A stretch of 64,000 nt of DNA from Paeniglutamicibacter kerguelensis (GTDB taxonomy: Bacteria; Actinomycetota; Actinomycetes; Actinomycetales; Micrococcaceae): positions 1,860,001 to 1,924,000 of the forward strand of contig NZ_JAGIOF010000001.1 of the NCBI RefSeq assembly GCF_017876535.1, written 5' to 3'. Of this stretch, positions 44,839 to 54,676 are shown one piece after another. A program made the position numbers and the translations under genes. The notes beneath the pieces were generated by a model. It had not been told where the DNA came from. It saw nothing but the letters and a program-made list of their open reading frames with translations, and searched no databases. Each line of letters begins with the position of its first letter. The first letter of the stretch is position 1.

Positions 44839-46224
44839 TCAACTCGGGTTTCGAAGATTCACGGTTTCCAGGTGCTCGGGTACCCGGGCACGCCAGCCCA
44901 GTTCGTGCTTGATGCGCAGTCGCAACGCGTCCGCGGCCTCGGGTTCGCCGTGGGTGATGTAGGTCATCCGCGGGGCCGTGGGTGCTTCCTTCATCCAGCC
45001 GATTAACGTGTTGGAATCCGCGTGGGCGGAGAACCCATCCATTGAGACGACCTCGGCCCGGATCTGCACATACTCGCCATAGATCTTCAGCGTCCGCTGC
45101 CCGCCCTCCAGGGCCGCCCCGCGCGTTCCGCCCGCCTGGTAGCCGGCCAGGACGATCGCGTTCTTCGGGTCCTCCCCGTAGGCGGAGAGGTGATGAAGGA
45201 TCCTTCCGCCGGAGAGCATCCCGCTGGCGGAAATGATGATCATGGGCCCGCCGCGCAGGTTCAGCAACTTGGACTCGTCCGCCGTCCGTGTCAGCGTCGC
45301 CAGCCCGTACATCGCCGAAAAATCCTTGTCGCTGAGCCGGTGTTCCTCCCTGTGTTGTTGATAGATCAGGGAGGCGTCGATGGCCATGGGGCTGTTCAGG
45401 AAGACCGGCACTGCAGGGATCTTTCCTTTGGCCAGCAACCGCGACAGGGACAAAAGGATCGACTCGGCGCGACCCACGGCGAATGCAGCAATGAGGACGA
45501 CTCCGCCGCGTTTGGCGACCCGGGTGACCAGGTTTCCCAACTCCTCGCCGGGATCCTCCGGAGAGTGGTTTCGGTTCCCGTAGGTCGACTCGGTCACCAA
45601 TACGTCGACCGAGTCCAAGCCACGCGGCGGATACATCAGCGGGTCGTCCGGCCGCCCGAGATCGCCCGTGAAATGAATTCCGGTGCCGCCAATGCCAAGG
45701 TGGACTTGGGAGGCCCCCAGAATATGGCCTGCCGGGATCAGGGTGACATCGACGCCATCGGCAACCTCGAAGCGTTCATCGAACTCGTGGGTTCGAAAGC
45801 TCTTGAGTGATCGCGCCGCGTCCGCCGCCGTGTAAAGCGGCAGGGGTGGATGGTGAATGGACGACCCCTTGTGCGCGGCGAACCGCGCTTCTTCTTCCAG
45901 AAGATGGCCGCTGTCAAGTAAAAGCAGGCTGCACAACTGTGCGGTGCCCTTGCTCGAATGGATGGGACCGGTAAAACCGTCCCGGACAAGGGCAGGCAGA
46001 TAGCCGGTGTGGTCAAGGTGGGCGTGGGTGATGACGACGGCGTCAATGGAAGCCGCCGGCACGGGCAGCGGAGTGCGGTTCCGGTCGCGCAATTGCTTGA
46101 AACCCTGAAACAGTCCGCAATCCACCAAGATCCGTTGTCCGCCGGTATCCAAAAGGTACTTCGAACCGGTCACGGTGCCGGTCCCGCCCAAAAACCTGAG
46201 GCTCGGGTGCTGATGCCTTGTCAT
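44839..46224 (-). CDS. MBL-fold beta-CASP RNA-specificity-domain hydrolase
   Basis: 461 residues from ATG 46224, with AAGGCCAGG before it. Metallo-beta-lactamase core: FLGGTGTVTGSKYLLDTGGQ, the metal motif THAHLDHTGYLP (His67, His69, Asp71, His72), HILGAS and FTGDLG. The beta-CASP insertion and the RNA-metabolising motif C (SAHADSNTL and ITHGE) are present at the C-terminus. Related to archaeal CPSF-like and bacterial YsgA-type hydrolases; probably an RNA nuclease, though in bacteria this subgroup lies in hypoxia or stress clusters and its substrate is unproven. Confidence 0.92.
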   Translation of the reverse strand: MTRHQHPSLRFLGGTGTVTGSKYLLDTGGQRILVDCGLFQGFKQLRDRNRTPLPVPAASIDAVVITHAHLDHTGYLPALVRDGFTGPIHSSKGTAQLCSLLLLDSGHLLEEEARFAAHKGSSIHHPPLPLYTAADAARSLKSFRTHEFDERFEVADGVDVTLIPAGHILGASQVHLGIGGTGIHFTGDLGRPDDPLMYPPRGLDSVDVLVTESTYGNRNHSPEDPGEELGNLVTRVAKRGGVVLIAAFAVGRAESILLSLSRLLAKGKIPAVPVFLNSPMAIDASLIYQQHREEHRLSDKDFSAMYGLATLTRTADESKLLNLRGGPMIIISASGMLSGGRILHHLSAYGEDPKNAIVLAGYQAGGTRGAALEGGQRTLKIYGEYVQIRAEVVSMDGFSAHADSNTLIGWMKEAPTAPRMTYITHGEPEAADALRLRIKHELGWRARVPEHLETVNLRNPS

Positions 46225-46435
46225 GCCTGGCCTTCTTGTCGTCGCAGTCGTTTGAAAGCATCGCCGGCGAAACCGAACCGCTCCGGCCGAGGCCGGCATG
46301 TCATCTCGGCGCCAGGGGTGCTCGCCCTGCCCTCACCAATGGAAATTCTTTACCCCTGCAACGTGTGACAAGCAGCTGTCGTTTTAGGGGCATATTGCTG
46401 CCTCCAGTAAACGGTCCCTCTACCGGAAACTGATA

Positions 46436-46450
46436 GGGCCCAAAGACCCC
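46436..46450. promoter_or_regulatory. DosR-box-like palindrome upstream of MBL gene
   Basis: GGGCCCAAAGACCCC; on the minus strand GGGGTCTTTGGGCCC, which matches the mycobacterial DosR core GGGACTWWAGTCCC at the outer G and C triplets and the central T/A pair. It lies 212 bases upstream of the MBL start on the same strand. Fourteen of seventeen bases agree with the site before the PNPOx gene. Confidence 0.4.
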
Positions 46451-47371
46451 CTCGAATTGACATTGGTCGCGGACAGGCTTCCCCGACCGGTCCGAAACCA
46501 GCGAGTCACTGTGCCCCGACTCGATCCCTTTGGCGCTGAGGCCCACACTGGGACTTGGCGATCCGCGCCCCGGTCGTGGCGAAACCCTTTGCAGCGACCG
46601 GTCAGGATTCCCAAGCCCATGGTATTTGGCGTGCCGCAAAATTCGACTGCTGCCTTGAAGGCCATTTCCCTTGGAAGGCCCCCGGCACGGTTGGGCATTC
46701 TTGACCGTTTCGGGCCCCAGGTGTGCGCCGTTTCGCAGCCTGCACTGAAGCGAACGCGTTGATGCGGCAGCACCGTTGGAAACGGCGGAAGTCATGCTGC
46801 CGTTGGGCAACTCAATGCGCGTTCTGTATCAGGGATATCCGCAGTGCCGGATCCCGGTGACAGCCGCGGCTTACGGAAGTCCTGTCCGGTTCCGTCCGCC
46901 ACGACGTTCGTCCACCGCAGTGCCCCTGACGCCGGCATGCTCTTAGCGGTTCTCCAGCGGACGGTGGTTCTGCTGGCTGCCTCGAACGAAAAGACCCAGA
47001 CACGGCAGCCGACCGCCGAAAACGTTGGGATTCCTAGGCCCGAACAAGAACTGCTGGATATCCGGCGGAAGCATGATGCGCAGGAACTTGAAGAGAGCAC
47101 GCGTTTGCCCTGGCCGCAGAACGGAGCCCGAAACACATGGAGCCACCGGTGCAGGAACCCGGCGGCAGGCTGCCTGCACGGGTGGTCTTGCCTTTGGTTG
47201 CCCTGAGGCCTTGATCCTAGCCATTAAGCCGGACCATGACCTGTCCTTTCACCGTGCAAAGAGGCCTGACTCAGGTTCGGTTCGTGGCGAACGGGAACAG
47301 GAGAGGTTCCACAGCAAGGGAAACCGCAAGATATTTTCAAGGCGAGACATCAATGGCCAGTCTTCAGAGCC

Positions 47372-47386
47372 GAGGCCTTTGTGCCC
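47372..47386 (+). promoter_or_regulatory. DosR-box-like palindrome upstream of PNPOx gene
   Basis: GAGGCCTTTGTGCCC, centred 44 bases before the ATG at 47423, close to where an activator would sit relative to a short leader. Shares CYTTGTGCCCT with the phosphoketolase/USP site. Confidence 0.4.
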
Positions 47387-47422
47387 TACTGCCCGAGTTG
47401 AGGGATCCGTAGGATCAGACGT

Positions 47423-47893
47423 ATGAGCGGCAATCCCATGGTACCCAAAGTAGAAATCCTCGACACAGGACAGTGCTGGAAACTCCTTTCCACGACGTCG
47501 GTTGGGCGACTCGCCGTTACGGTTGACGGCCACCCCGATCTCTTTCCCGTCAACTACAAAATTGACGAGGATACGCTAATTTTCCGAACAGGCGACGGAA
47601 CAAAACTTAGAGCAATCAAAAACGACGCAAGGGTTGCATTCGAAACCGACGCCGTGACTCCGGAGTCGGGAGTTGCTTGGAGCGTTGTCATCAAAGGCTC
47701 AATCGAAGCCACGCCTTCGACGAGCCCCGCCCTCAACGAAACTGAACGTATCCTGTTTCCCTGGCAGGGCGTAGGCCAAGACCATTTCGTCCGGATCATC
47801 CCCGAAACAGTGACGGGAAGGCGCTTTACGCTGGATACCTCGATGACTTGGCAAATCTCGCTCGATGGCTCCATCAGGGCAGGGCTGGAGTAG
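47423..47893 (+). CDS. Pyridoxamine 5'-phosphate oxidase-fold family protein
   Basis: 156 residues from ATG 47423. Split-barrel flavin or F420-binding fold: KLLSTTSVGRLAVTVDGHPD, then LFPVNYKIDEDTLIFRTGDG and TKLRAIKNDARVAFETDAVT, with WSVVIKGS in the last core strand. This is the pattern of the short PNPOx-like proteins (Pfam PF12900 type) such as DosR-regulon protein Rv3129. Cofactor unknown. Cytoplasmic, monocistronic. Confidence 0.9.
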   Translation: MSGNPMVPKVEILDTGQCWKLLSTTSVGRLAVTVDGHPDLFPVNYKIDEDTLIFRTGDGTKLRAIKNDARVAFETDAVTPESGVAWSVVIKGSIEATPSTSPALNETERILFPWQGVGQDHFVRIIPETVTGRRFTLDTSMTWQISLDGSIRAGLE

Positions 47894-48364
47894 AGGGACT
47901 TCGCAGTCGCGGCGATATGCCCTGCTCCTCACGAAGCAAAGCTTGGGAAGCACCCGGTTCGTGCGTGGGCCATTCGTCCCGGGCCGCAAGTTCGAAACTA
48001 TGATCCTAGATGTGGGCGACGTCTGGGATCATTGTTGACGGCATTCAAGTTCACGCGCCGGAGGAAGCAATTCGACTGCGGCGCCCAATTCAAGATTCAG
48101 GCGTGGAACCACTTGTTTGGGGCCCCGCGAGGTGGCCTTTGCCAAAGTTTGCCCCCCGCGTTGGAGTGCCGCAGGGAGTTTCGGCCATCCGCGCGATTCG
48201 CTTGGTTGGCATCAATCCATGCCAAACGAATGGGTGTTAGGTTAACCAGTCCCTCGATTGTTGGACTCGTCTACGCCTAACTGCAAAAGCGGTACTCTGC
48301 CGGATTGGGGTGCCTGACCAGTGACACAGAGGAAATCTCATAGCCACTGAAGGAGGCCCCCGGA
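47894..48364. other. Spacer, no supported gene
   Basis: Nothing recognisable. No clear terminator for the PNPOx or TetR genes, which converge here. Confidence 0.4.
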
Positions 48365-49102
48365 TCAAGCATCAGGTATTTGCGAATCCTGCGGTGGGAC
48401 GTTGAGTGTGGATATTGCTTCGCGCACGAGTTTCAGGTAGGAATCATTCGTATATAGGCCGTACGTATACAGTTCCAAGGCCGGCATTGCCAGGCGACGC
48501 AACATCTGTTGCTGCGAAGCAGGCAATCCGAGGATGCGTTCGATGTGCGGGGCCATGATTATCATGCCCAATGCGGTCGTGGCGACCAAGACGGCCAGTG
48601 CACGCGGGTCGTCGGAAGGGCGCATGATACCGTCAATGATGCTGGCCTTGATGATCGCTTCGCTCTCATCGACCAAGACGTCGACGAACCGCGCGGCTAC
48701 GGAGCCATTCTCCCTAACGACGCGTCCAAGGTAGCTCATCTGCATCTGGTAGCTGCCCGGGTCGACCATGTAGGAATGCATGACCTCGTTCATGCCCTCC
48801 AGTGTGGCCTTTTCATGTGCCCATCTGACTAACGTCTGAAGCACGCTTTCGTCGCATGCCTGACGAAGCCCGTCTCTATTTTCGAACAGCTCAACAACGT
48901 CACTGGCGTTCACGCCGGCAGCGTGTGCAATCTCGTCGAGACTGGGCTTACTGAACCCTTCAGTGGCGAAATGGGCGATCCCGGATTTGAGGATGCTCGC
49001 CTTTATGTCCTCCTGCGGCTTCTCGTCCATGGAGGGAGCACTGTCTGGTCCGTTTCCTACCATCAATGCCATTTGGGTAAGCAACCGAATCATTCCGCTC
49101 AC
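48365..49102 (-). CDS. TetR/AcrR-family transcriptional regulator
   Basis: About 245 residues. GTG 49102 is chosen because AAGGAG lies ten bases upstream; ATG 49093 and ATG 49063 are alternatives. N-terminal HTH: IKASILKSGIAHFATEGFSK followed by PSLDEIAHAAGVNASDVVEL and FENRDGL, a standard TetR DNA-binding domain at about residues 35-80. The C-terminal helical ligand domain is unassigned. No divergent efflux gene is present; the opposite neighbour is a broken phosphoesterase, so its target may be lost or remote. Confidence 0.85.
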   Translation of the reverse strand: MSGMIRLLTQMALMVGNGPDSAPSMDEKPQEDIKASILKSGIAHFATEGFSKPSLDEIAHAAGVNASDVVELFENRDGLRQACDESVLQTLVRWAHEKATLEGMNEVMHSYMVDPGSYQMQMSYLGRVVRENGSVAARFVDVLVDESEAIIKASIIDGIMRPSDDPRALAVLVATTALGMIIMAPHIERILGLPASQQQMLRRLAMPALELYTYGLYTNDSYLKLVREAISTLNVPPQDSQIPDA

Positions 49103-49420
49103 CGAGACCACGCTCCTTACAATGCAATTGAACTTTAATCATTCCTTTGACGTTTAGTGAATCATCCGGCGCGTGGCACCAACAGAGAACAAGGTCCTGT
49201 TCCGTGGACTTGGCGTTCGTGATTGCGATACCACATGAGCTACAGCCTGCTTGGCCGGCCGACTGGCCCCACACGTGAGCCCGATACTTGAAACACGATT
49301 CTTGATGATGGCCGGGCGCGCTTAAGAGGCAGGGTTCCGGATCTTGGCCAGTGGGGAACAGATATGTTTCGACGGAACGGAAGGCTCCCGGAGCCAAGTG
49401 CCGAGGCAAGGAGCAATGAC
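49103..49420. other. Divergent spacer between TetR gene and phosphoesterase pseudogene
   Basis: No gene. A likely site for the TetR operator, but I did not find a convincing palindrome. Confidence 0.35.
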
Positions 49421-50026
49421 ATGGGCGCCATCCCAGGACACCGGTTAATCGTATTCATCCATGAAAACAAGACCACGGACTTCAATCTCCCCGCAGTGGC
49501 AGCTTGGGGCGCCGTCGTCGCCAACCGCGGCACCTTGCCGGAGACATTACCCGATCTCTACCAGCTCCATGACCGCAACGCTGGGTCCGCTACGCCGTGG
49601 GCGACCTATCCGGCACTTTGGCACCGGATCAAACTCCACCCCCGAAAAAATGTTCGCCCTCAGCGGCCAAATACCGACGATTAAGAGTCCCCATTCGTCG
49701 GCCCATCCGGTCTGGGAGCCACTCGCTATCTTCACCGACGCCCCGGCCGGAGAAGTCTCTTGGGGGCACTCACAAGTCCCTGCCCAAGGACTTCACCACA
49801 TGAGCCAAGGCAGGCACCCTTCCACAGATCTACTATCTATGGAGTTCTACAGCCTACGACGAACATCCGCATCAGGTGAGCACACCACGCAGGTTCCCCG
49901 CCCTCCCTCGTGGCACTCCTCGATCCCGCGATCTCAATACCCAGAACCGCCGACCCGGGCATTGCGATCGCCCAGCAAGCTCCTCCGAAACCGGCCCCGG
50001 ACTCGGTCCTGACCGACCTGTGGTAA
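49421..50026 (+). pseudogene. Phosphoesterase (phospholipase C/acid phosphatase-like) with several frameshifts
   Basis: ATG 49421 has GCAAGGAG before it and starts MGAIPGHRLIVFIHENKTTD followed by FNLPAVAAWGAVVANRGTLP, the N-terminus of alkaline-phosphatase-superfamily phosphoesterases (PF04185). The rest is spread over other frames: GSNSTPEKMFALSGQIPTIK, SSAHPVWEPLAIF, then IYYLWSSTAYDEHP, and a C-terminus GIAIAQQAPPKPAPDSVLTD ending at 50026. At least three frame changes and internal deletions leave about half the usual length. Confidence 0.75.
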
Positions 50027-50337
50027 GGACCCGCGGGCCAACAGATGCCTCCACAACAACACTCGATGGCACGGGAATCCCCGCCCCCAACGTGCGCCCT
50101 CGTGGGCAAGACCCCACCCAAGCCCGAAAAACAAGGCACTGCCATGCCGCATCCTTCCAGTGGTCGTGGCAAGGACGGGCCATCGCCGTCGACAACCGGG
50201 TCAAAAAGATGGTGCCTTGTCCGCTCCAGACCTCCGCTTAGGTAGATTGATCCCGATGACCAGGCAAAAACAAGGCTTGTCCCGTGGATGGTTCCGATCA
50301 AGAGTGTTGAAACCATACAGGAGCACCCGGCCCCCTG
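50027..50337. other. Spacer downstream of PEP synthase
   Basis: No supported gene; short frames only. Confidence 0.4.
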
Positions 50338-52743
50338 TCAGCGGTCGGGCAAAGTTTCAGTGTCATTCGCGGCCTCGGCCGCTGAAATGGCCGGAACGGT
50401 GCGTAGAAAACTATCGGGATTCAGGGAAATTGAGTCGATACCCCGTTCCACCAGAAATGCGGCAAAATCCGGAAAATTGCTGGGCGCCTGCCCGCAAATC
50501 CCTATCCGTATGCCAGCTGCGTGTGCCCCGTCAATGGCTTCACGGATCATTTCCTTGACTGCGTCGTCACGTTCGTCAAACAGTGCCGATAGTTTCTGTG
50601 AATCCCTGTCTACCCCCAGAACCAGTTGCGTGAGGTCATTCGAACCAATGGAGAAACCGTCGAACTTGGCGGCAAACCGCTCTGCCAGAACAACATTTGA
50701 AGGGACCTCACACATCATGTAAATCCGCAGCCCGTTCTGACCCCGAACAAGACCGTTTTCCGAAAGCACTGCAAGCACGCGATCAGCTTCGCCCAGCGTC
50801 CGGCAAAACGGGACCATAACAACGACGTTCGCAAATCCGCAGTGTTCCCTCAGCCGGATGATGGCCCGGCATTCCAAGTCAAACCCGGCCCGGTAGCTTT
50901 CATCGTAGTACCGGGACGCCCCGCGAAATCCGATCATGGGGTTCGATTCTTCGGTCTCAAAGTCAGTTCCACCGATCAAATGGGCATATTCGTTGGTCTT
51001 GAAATCGCTGAAGCGAACAATCGTCGGCGCCGGATGGAACGGCGTCGCAAGTTTGGCGAGCCCTCGCGCCAAGGTTTGCACGAAGTAGTCCGCAGGGTCG
51101 GCATAATCTTTTGCCAGTTCGGCAATCTTGGTTCGCTCTGCCGCGTTGGACACGCGTTCGGGGAAGGCCAAGGCCATCGGATGAACCTGAACCATGTCGT
51201 TGATGACGAACTCCATGCGCGCCAGCCCGATGCCTTGGGCTGGCAACCTCCACCACTTGAAGACCGTTGCCGGGCTAGCCACGTTCAGCATGACCGCGGT
51301 ATCGGTTGCCGGCAAGCTTCCGAGGTCTACCTCGTCCTGGCGACTTGCAAGCAACCCATCATAGACATGGCCGCTTTCCCCGTCGGCACAGGAAACCGTC
51401 ACGGACTGCCCCTCGGCAATCACGGCAGTGGCGTTGGATGTTCCCACCACGGCGGCAATACCCAGCTCCCGGCTGACGATTGCCGCATGGCTGGTTGCCC
51501 CGCCCTTGTCAGTGACGATGGCCCGAGCCCGTTTCATCACAGGCACCCAATCCGGGTCAGTTTGTTCGGTGACCAATACTGAGCCGTCCACAAAGCGCTC
51601 GATGTCGACAGCATCCCTGATCACACACGCAGGGCCCGAAGCAATTAAATCGCCAACCGCCGCCCCCGTGACCAGCAGCGGACCCTGTTCAGTCAGGTGT
51701 TGCGAACGCAGAATTGTGCTGCTCTTACGCGCCTGCACGGTTTCCGGCCTGGCCTGGACGATGAACAGTTCGCCGGTTGTCCCATCCTTGGCCCATTCCA
51801 TGTCCATGGGCCTTCCATAGTGGTTTTCAATCTGCACGGCCCACTTTCCAAGCTGAACGATGTCGCCTTCATCAAGGACGAATGATTCTTGTTCGGCTTC
51901 GGTGGTGTCGACCAGCAGCGTTCCGGTTCCTCCAACAGATGCGTAGACAAGTTTGCGCATCTTCGAACCCTTGGACTTGTCGATGATCGGTGAAAACGAT
52001 GAATTCTCCAGCAGTGGCTTGAAGACGCCGTATCTGTCCGGATTAACCATTCCCTGCACAACGGTTTCGCCGAGCCCCCAGTTGGCGCTAATGACTGCGG
52101 AGCGTGGGAATCCGGTTTCGGGATCAAGGGAAAACATGACACCGGATGCTCCCAAATCCGATCTGACCATGAGCTGAACCCCGATGGACAACGATACGTC
52201 CAACTGCCCAAAATTCATGATTTGTCGATAGCTGATTGCCCTGTCCGTAAACAGGGAAGCATAGCATCGTCGACAGGCGTCCAAGAGCTGTTGTTCGCCC
52301 CTGACATTGAGGTACGTTTCTTGTTGTCCCGCAAAACTCGCCTCAGGCAAATCCTCAGCTGTCGCGCTGCTGCGAACAGCAACAGCGGGTTCAACGCAAC
52401 CAGCCCGCATCGCCAGCTCCCGATAGAACGCACAAATTTGGACGATAGCACTAGGGGAAAACTCTCCTGTCAATATCAATTCGCGCAATTCTTGTCCGGC
52501 CTGTTTCCAGCTGATTTTCCCCGCGCCCTTGGACGCCAAGATCCCTTCCAATTTTGATTCCAGATCATTCGTCTCAAGGAAGTTCCTGTAGGCAGAAGCC
52601 GTGATGGCGAATCCGGCAGGTACCTTTACTCCGCTGGCGCTCAGCGAACGGATCAATTCGCCCAGTGAGGCGTTTTTTCCCCCGACCTGGGAAACATCCT
52701 TGTTGCCAACGTCCTCAAGCCACACGACTTTGTCTTGTTCCAT
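50338..52743 (-). CDS. ppsA: Phosphoenolpyruvate synthase
   Basis: 801 residues from ATG 52743, with GGGAGAG at the usual distance. Full PEP-synthase layout: ATP-grasp domain at residues 1-340 (VGGKNASLGELI, AVRSSATAEDLPEASFAGQQ, MDMEWAKDG), phosphohistidine domain with the swivelling His419 in KGGATSHAAIVSRELGIAAV, and the PEP/pyruvate TIM barrel at the C-terminus (SIGSNDLTQLVLGVDRDS, CGQAPSNFPDFA). Converts pyruvate and ATP to PEP, AMP and phosphate. Of E. coli PpsA length. In a window rich in anaerobic-type carbon enzymes it may refill the PEP pool or balance nucleotides. Confidence 0.95.
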   Translation of the reverse strand: MEQDKVVWLEDVGNKDVSQVGGKNASLGELIRSLSASGVKVPAGFAITASAYRNFLETNDLESKLEGILASKGAGKISWKQAGQELRELILTGEFSPSAIVQICAFYRELAMRAGCVEPAVAVRSSATAEDLPEASFAGQQETYLNVRGEQQLLDACRRCYASLFTDRAISYRQIMNFGQLDVSLSIGVQLMVRSDLGASGVMFSLDPETGFPRSAVISANWGLGETVVQGMVNPDRYGVFKPLLENSSFSPIIDKSKGSKMRKLVYASVGGTGTLLVDTTEAEQESFVLDEGDIVQLGKWAVQIENHYGRPMDMEWAKDGTTGELFIVQARPETVQARKSSTILRSQHLTEQGPLLVTGAAVGDLIASGPACVIRDAVDIERFVDGSVLVTEQTDPDWVPVMKRARAIVTDKGGATSHAAIVSRELGIAAVVGTSNATAVIAEGQSVTVSCADGESGHVYDGLLASRQDEVDLGSLPATDTAVMLNVASPATVFKWWRLPAQGIGLARMEFVINDMVQVHPMALAFPERVSNAAERTKIAELAKDYADPADYFVQTLARGLAKLATPFHPAPTIVRFSDFKTNEYAHLIGGTDFETEESNPMIGFRGASRYYDESYRAGFDLECRAIIRLREHCGFANVVVMVPFCRTLGEADRVLAVLSENGLVRGQNGLRIYMMCEVPSNVVLAERFAAKFDGFSIGSNDLTQLVLGVDRDSQKLSALFDERDDAVKEMIREAIDGAHAAGIRIGICGQAPSNFPDFAAFLVERGIDSISLNPDSFLRTVPAISAAEAANDTETLPDR

Positions 52744-53559
52744 GGTATTTTGCTCTCCCTTGCCGGCGTTCCGACCTCGATAGCTGTGAGTCGTGCCCTT
52801 CGGGATCCGGCATTGCAAATTCCGGCCATCCACCGCCCTTGAAGGCGTCACCCACGATTTGAGTCAACACCACGGGTCGCACCTCAGCTAGGGGATTTAG
52901 GCACATCTCAGGAACCTACGCTGCAGACACCCCTATTCCGCTGCAACTAATCGCCAAACCATCTATAGGCTTTGCCCCCTGCGGAAAGTACAGCTTGCGA
53001 CTAACAGGGAAAGCGCCCATGGTAATTTGCGATTCACGAACGAACAATGCATGAGCCCGCCGAGGGCTGGGACAATCAGACACGACGGGCGGATTCCATG
53101 GCGTTCTGCTCAAGGGGCCGACTTTCGGGTTTTGAAGTTCGCTGAACCGGAACCGCCGACAACCGATTAATCGCCGCAGCCGGAAGGCGAGCATCAACTT
53201 CGGTTAGCATCTCGCGGCGTCACGCACCGAGTTTTCGGAGATACCAGAGTGCCGCCGCCTCTGGCTTCAGGCTTGGCTGTTGGCGGGGACGAAAGCTGAG
53301 CTTCGTCCCTCAAGTCTCTATTCATAGCTGCAGGATATCTGCGGCCCTACAGCGAAGTTTATTCCTGACCGTAAACCTTAAACTATGGGAGATTTCATCT
53401 CTAAGTAGTCGCCGCTCCGAGGCCTAAGCCTGGGATCGTCGCTGGTGTTCAGACTTAGACGGCCTCAGTCGGGTATGTGCTACCAATCGGCGTCGGAGGA
53501 GAATGGGCGCCAAGCATAGGCGCGATCTCAATGCCGTTCCTCAGCACAAGACCGGCGAA
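52744..53559. other. Spacer upstream of PEP synthase
   Basis: No supported gene. Contains the hairpin at 53286-53309. Other short frames lack any family signal. Confidence 0.4.
53286..53309 (+). terminator. Orphan hairpin, possible terminator
   Basis: GGGACGAA pairs with TTCGTCCC, extended by AGCT/AGCT with one bulged A, followed by TCAAGTCTCTATT. No intact gene ends here. It may be a leftover of a lost gene. Confidence 0.4.
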
Positions 53560-54620
53560 GCCAACCGCGAAGCAGCGCCGATTGAACCGACCTTTGACAC
53601 CCCGAAGCTGGCTCCGCTCCGGTTGCCCCATGCCGTTCACCGACGGATCCCCGGTGGGACATGCTCCTTGTTTCGACCCCGTACTGATTGTCATGATCGG
53701 TGGATAGTCTTGCCCCAGTACTCCGGCGCAGTGTCGGCTTTGAACTCGCTGGAGTTGCTCTCACCGCTGCGTGTCCTCATCGCAGTTGTCCTTGAGCTGG
53801 CTTCTTTGGCTGTTTATTGCGTCCTTACGGACTCGATACTGGGTCCTGTTCATTAGGGCCATTTCACCCTGCATCGCATCGATGTGGCCGGACCTAGCGT
53901 CAACCACGTGGTGCCAGGCGGCGAGTTCGGCGGCCGTGCGGTTCAGGCTGCGTCAGAGAGTCGGAGTCCACCCCGAGGAAGCCCTGACTTCGCCGGCAAT
54001 CGAAACAGCCGGTTCAAATTAGGTGCTGGCCTTCATGTTGTTCGTCCTCGGATTGGTGCTTTCACTAACCTATTTTTCAACCACCATCTACTATCGCGGT
54101 TCAACCATCGCGGCGCTGGCTGCAATGCTGGCGGCTGGCCTTGGAGTATGGTTTCTGACGCGGCAAACGGAACGGGCAATATCCATGCCCGTAGCCTTGC
54201 CAAGCACCTGCCGTTGGTGAGCGAGGATTCCGCCGAATGGTTCCGGCGCACGATGACCGGCCAAATCCTTCTCGCGACGCAGTCCCCTCCTTGGATGGCA
54301 CTGGACCTCCTGCCTGCCGTCGTCAATATGACGTTTGACGCTGCGGCGTTACGGTCCCTGTTGGCGGTCTTTGGCCACAATCTCGGTTTCGGACCCTGCT
54401 CACGGTGTATAGCGTGAGAAGCATTTTGACCATGCTTCCCCCTGACGCCGGGAGGATTGGGCATTGTTGAAGGCGTCATGCTGCCCGCGTTCATCGGATT
54501 GGGTACTCCGCCCGGGTCGTGCTCTTGGGCGTTCTGGGTTGGCGTGTAGTCCAATTCTGGATGCCGATTACTCTCAGGGTCTTGTCCTATGCATCATTGA
54601 GATTTGGCACACTTCGAAAA
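53560..54620 (+). pseudogene. YbhN/UPF0104-type flippase-like membrane protein, multiply frameshifted
   Basis: The conserved parts follow one another in order but in different frames: IVLPQYSGAVSALNSLELLS and ELASLAVYCVLTDSILGP, then HRIDVAGPSVNHVVPGGE, then VGVHPEEALTSPAIETAGSN, LAFMLFVLGLVLSLTYFSTT and GSTIAALAAMLAAGLGVWFL, and finally TVYSVRSILTMLPLTPGG-LGIVEGVMLPAFIG and GVLGWRVVQFWMPI. This is the lysylphosphatidylglycerol-synthase transmembrane (YbhN) pattern, including the late PGGLGxxEG motif. At least five frame breaks. The whole gene length is still traceable, so inactivation is recent to moderate. Confidence 0.75.
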
Positions 54621-54676
54621 CACCCGTTACTCACAAACCCGTGCACGCGAACAATAATCAGCGGAGGATTAGAAGT

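Larger units (their letters stand above)
46225..47422. other. Long spacer between MBL and PNPOx genes
   Basis: About 1.2 kb with no gene I can support. It contains two of the DosR-box-like palindromes listed here, one at each end. Confidence 0.45.
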
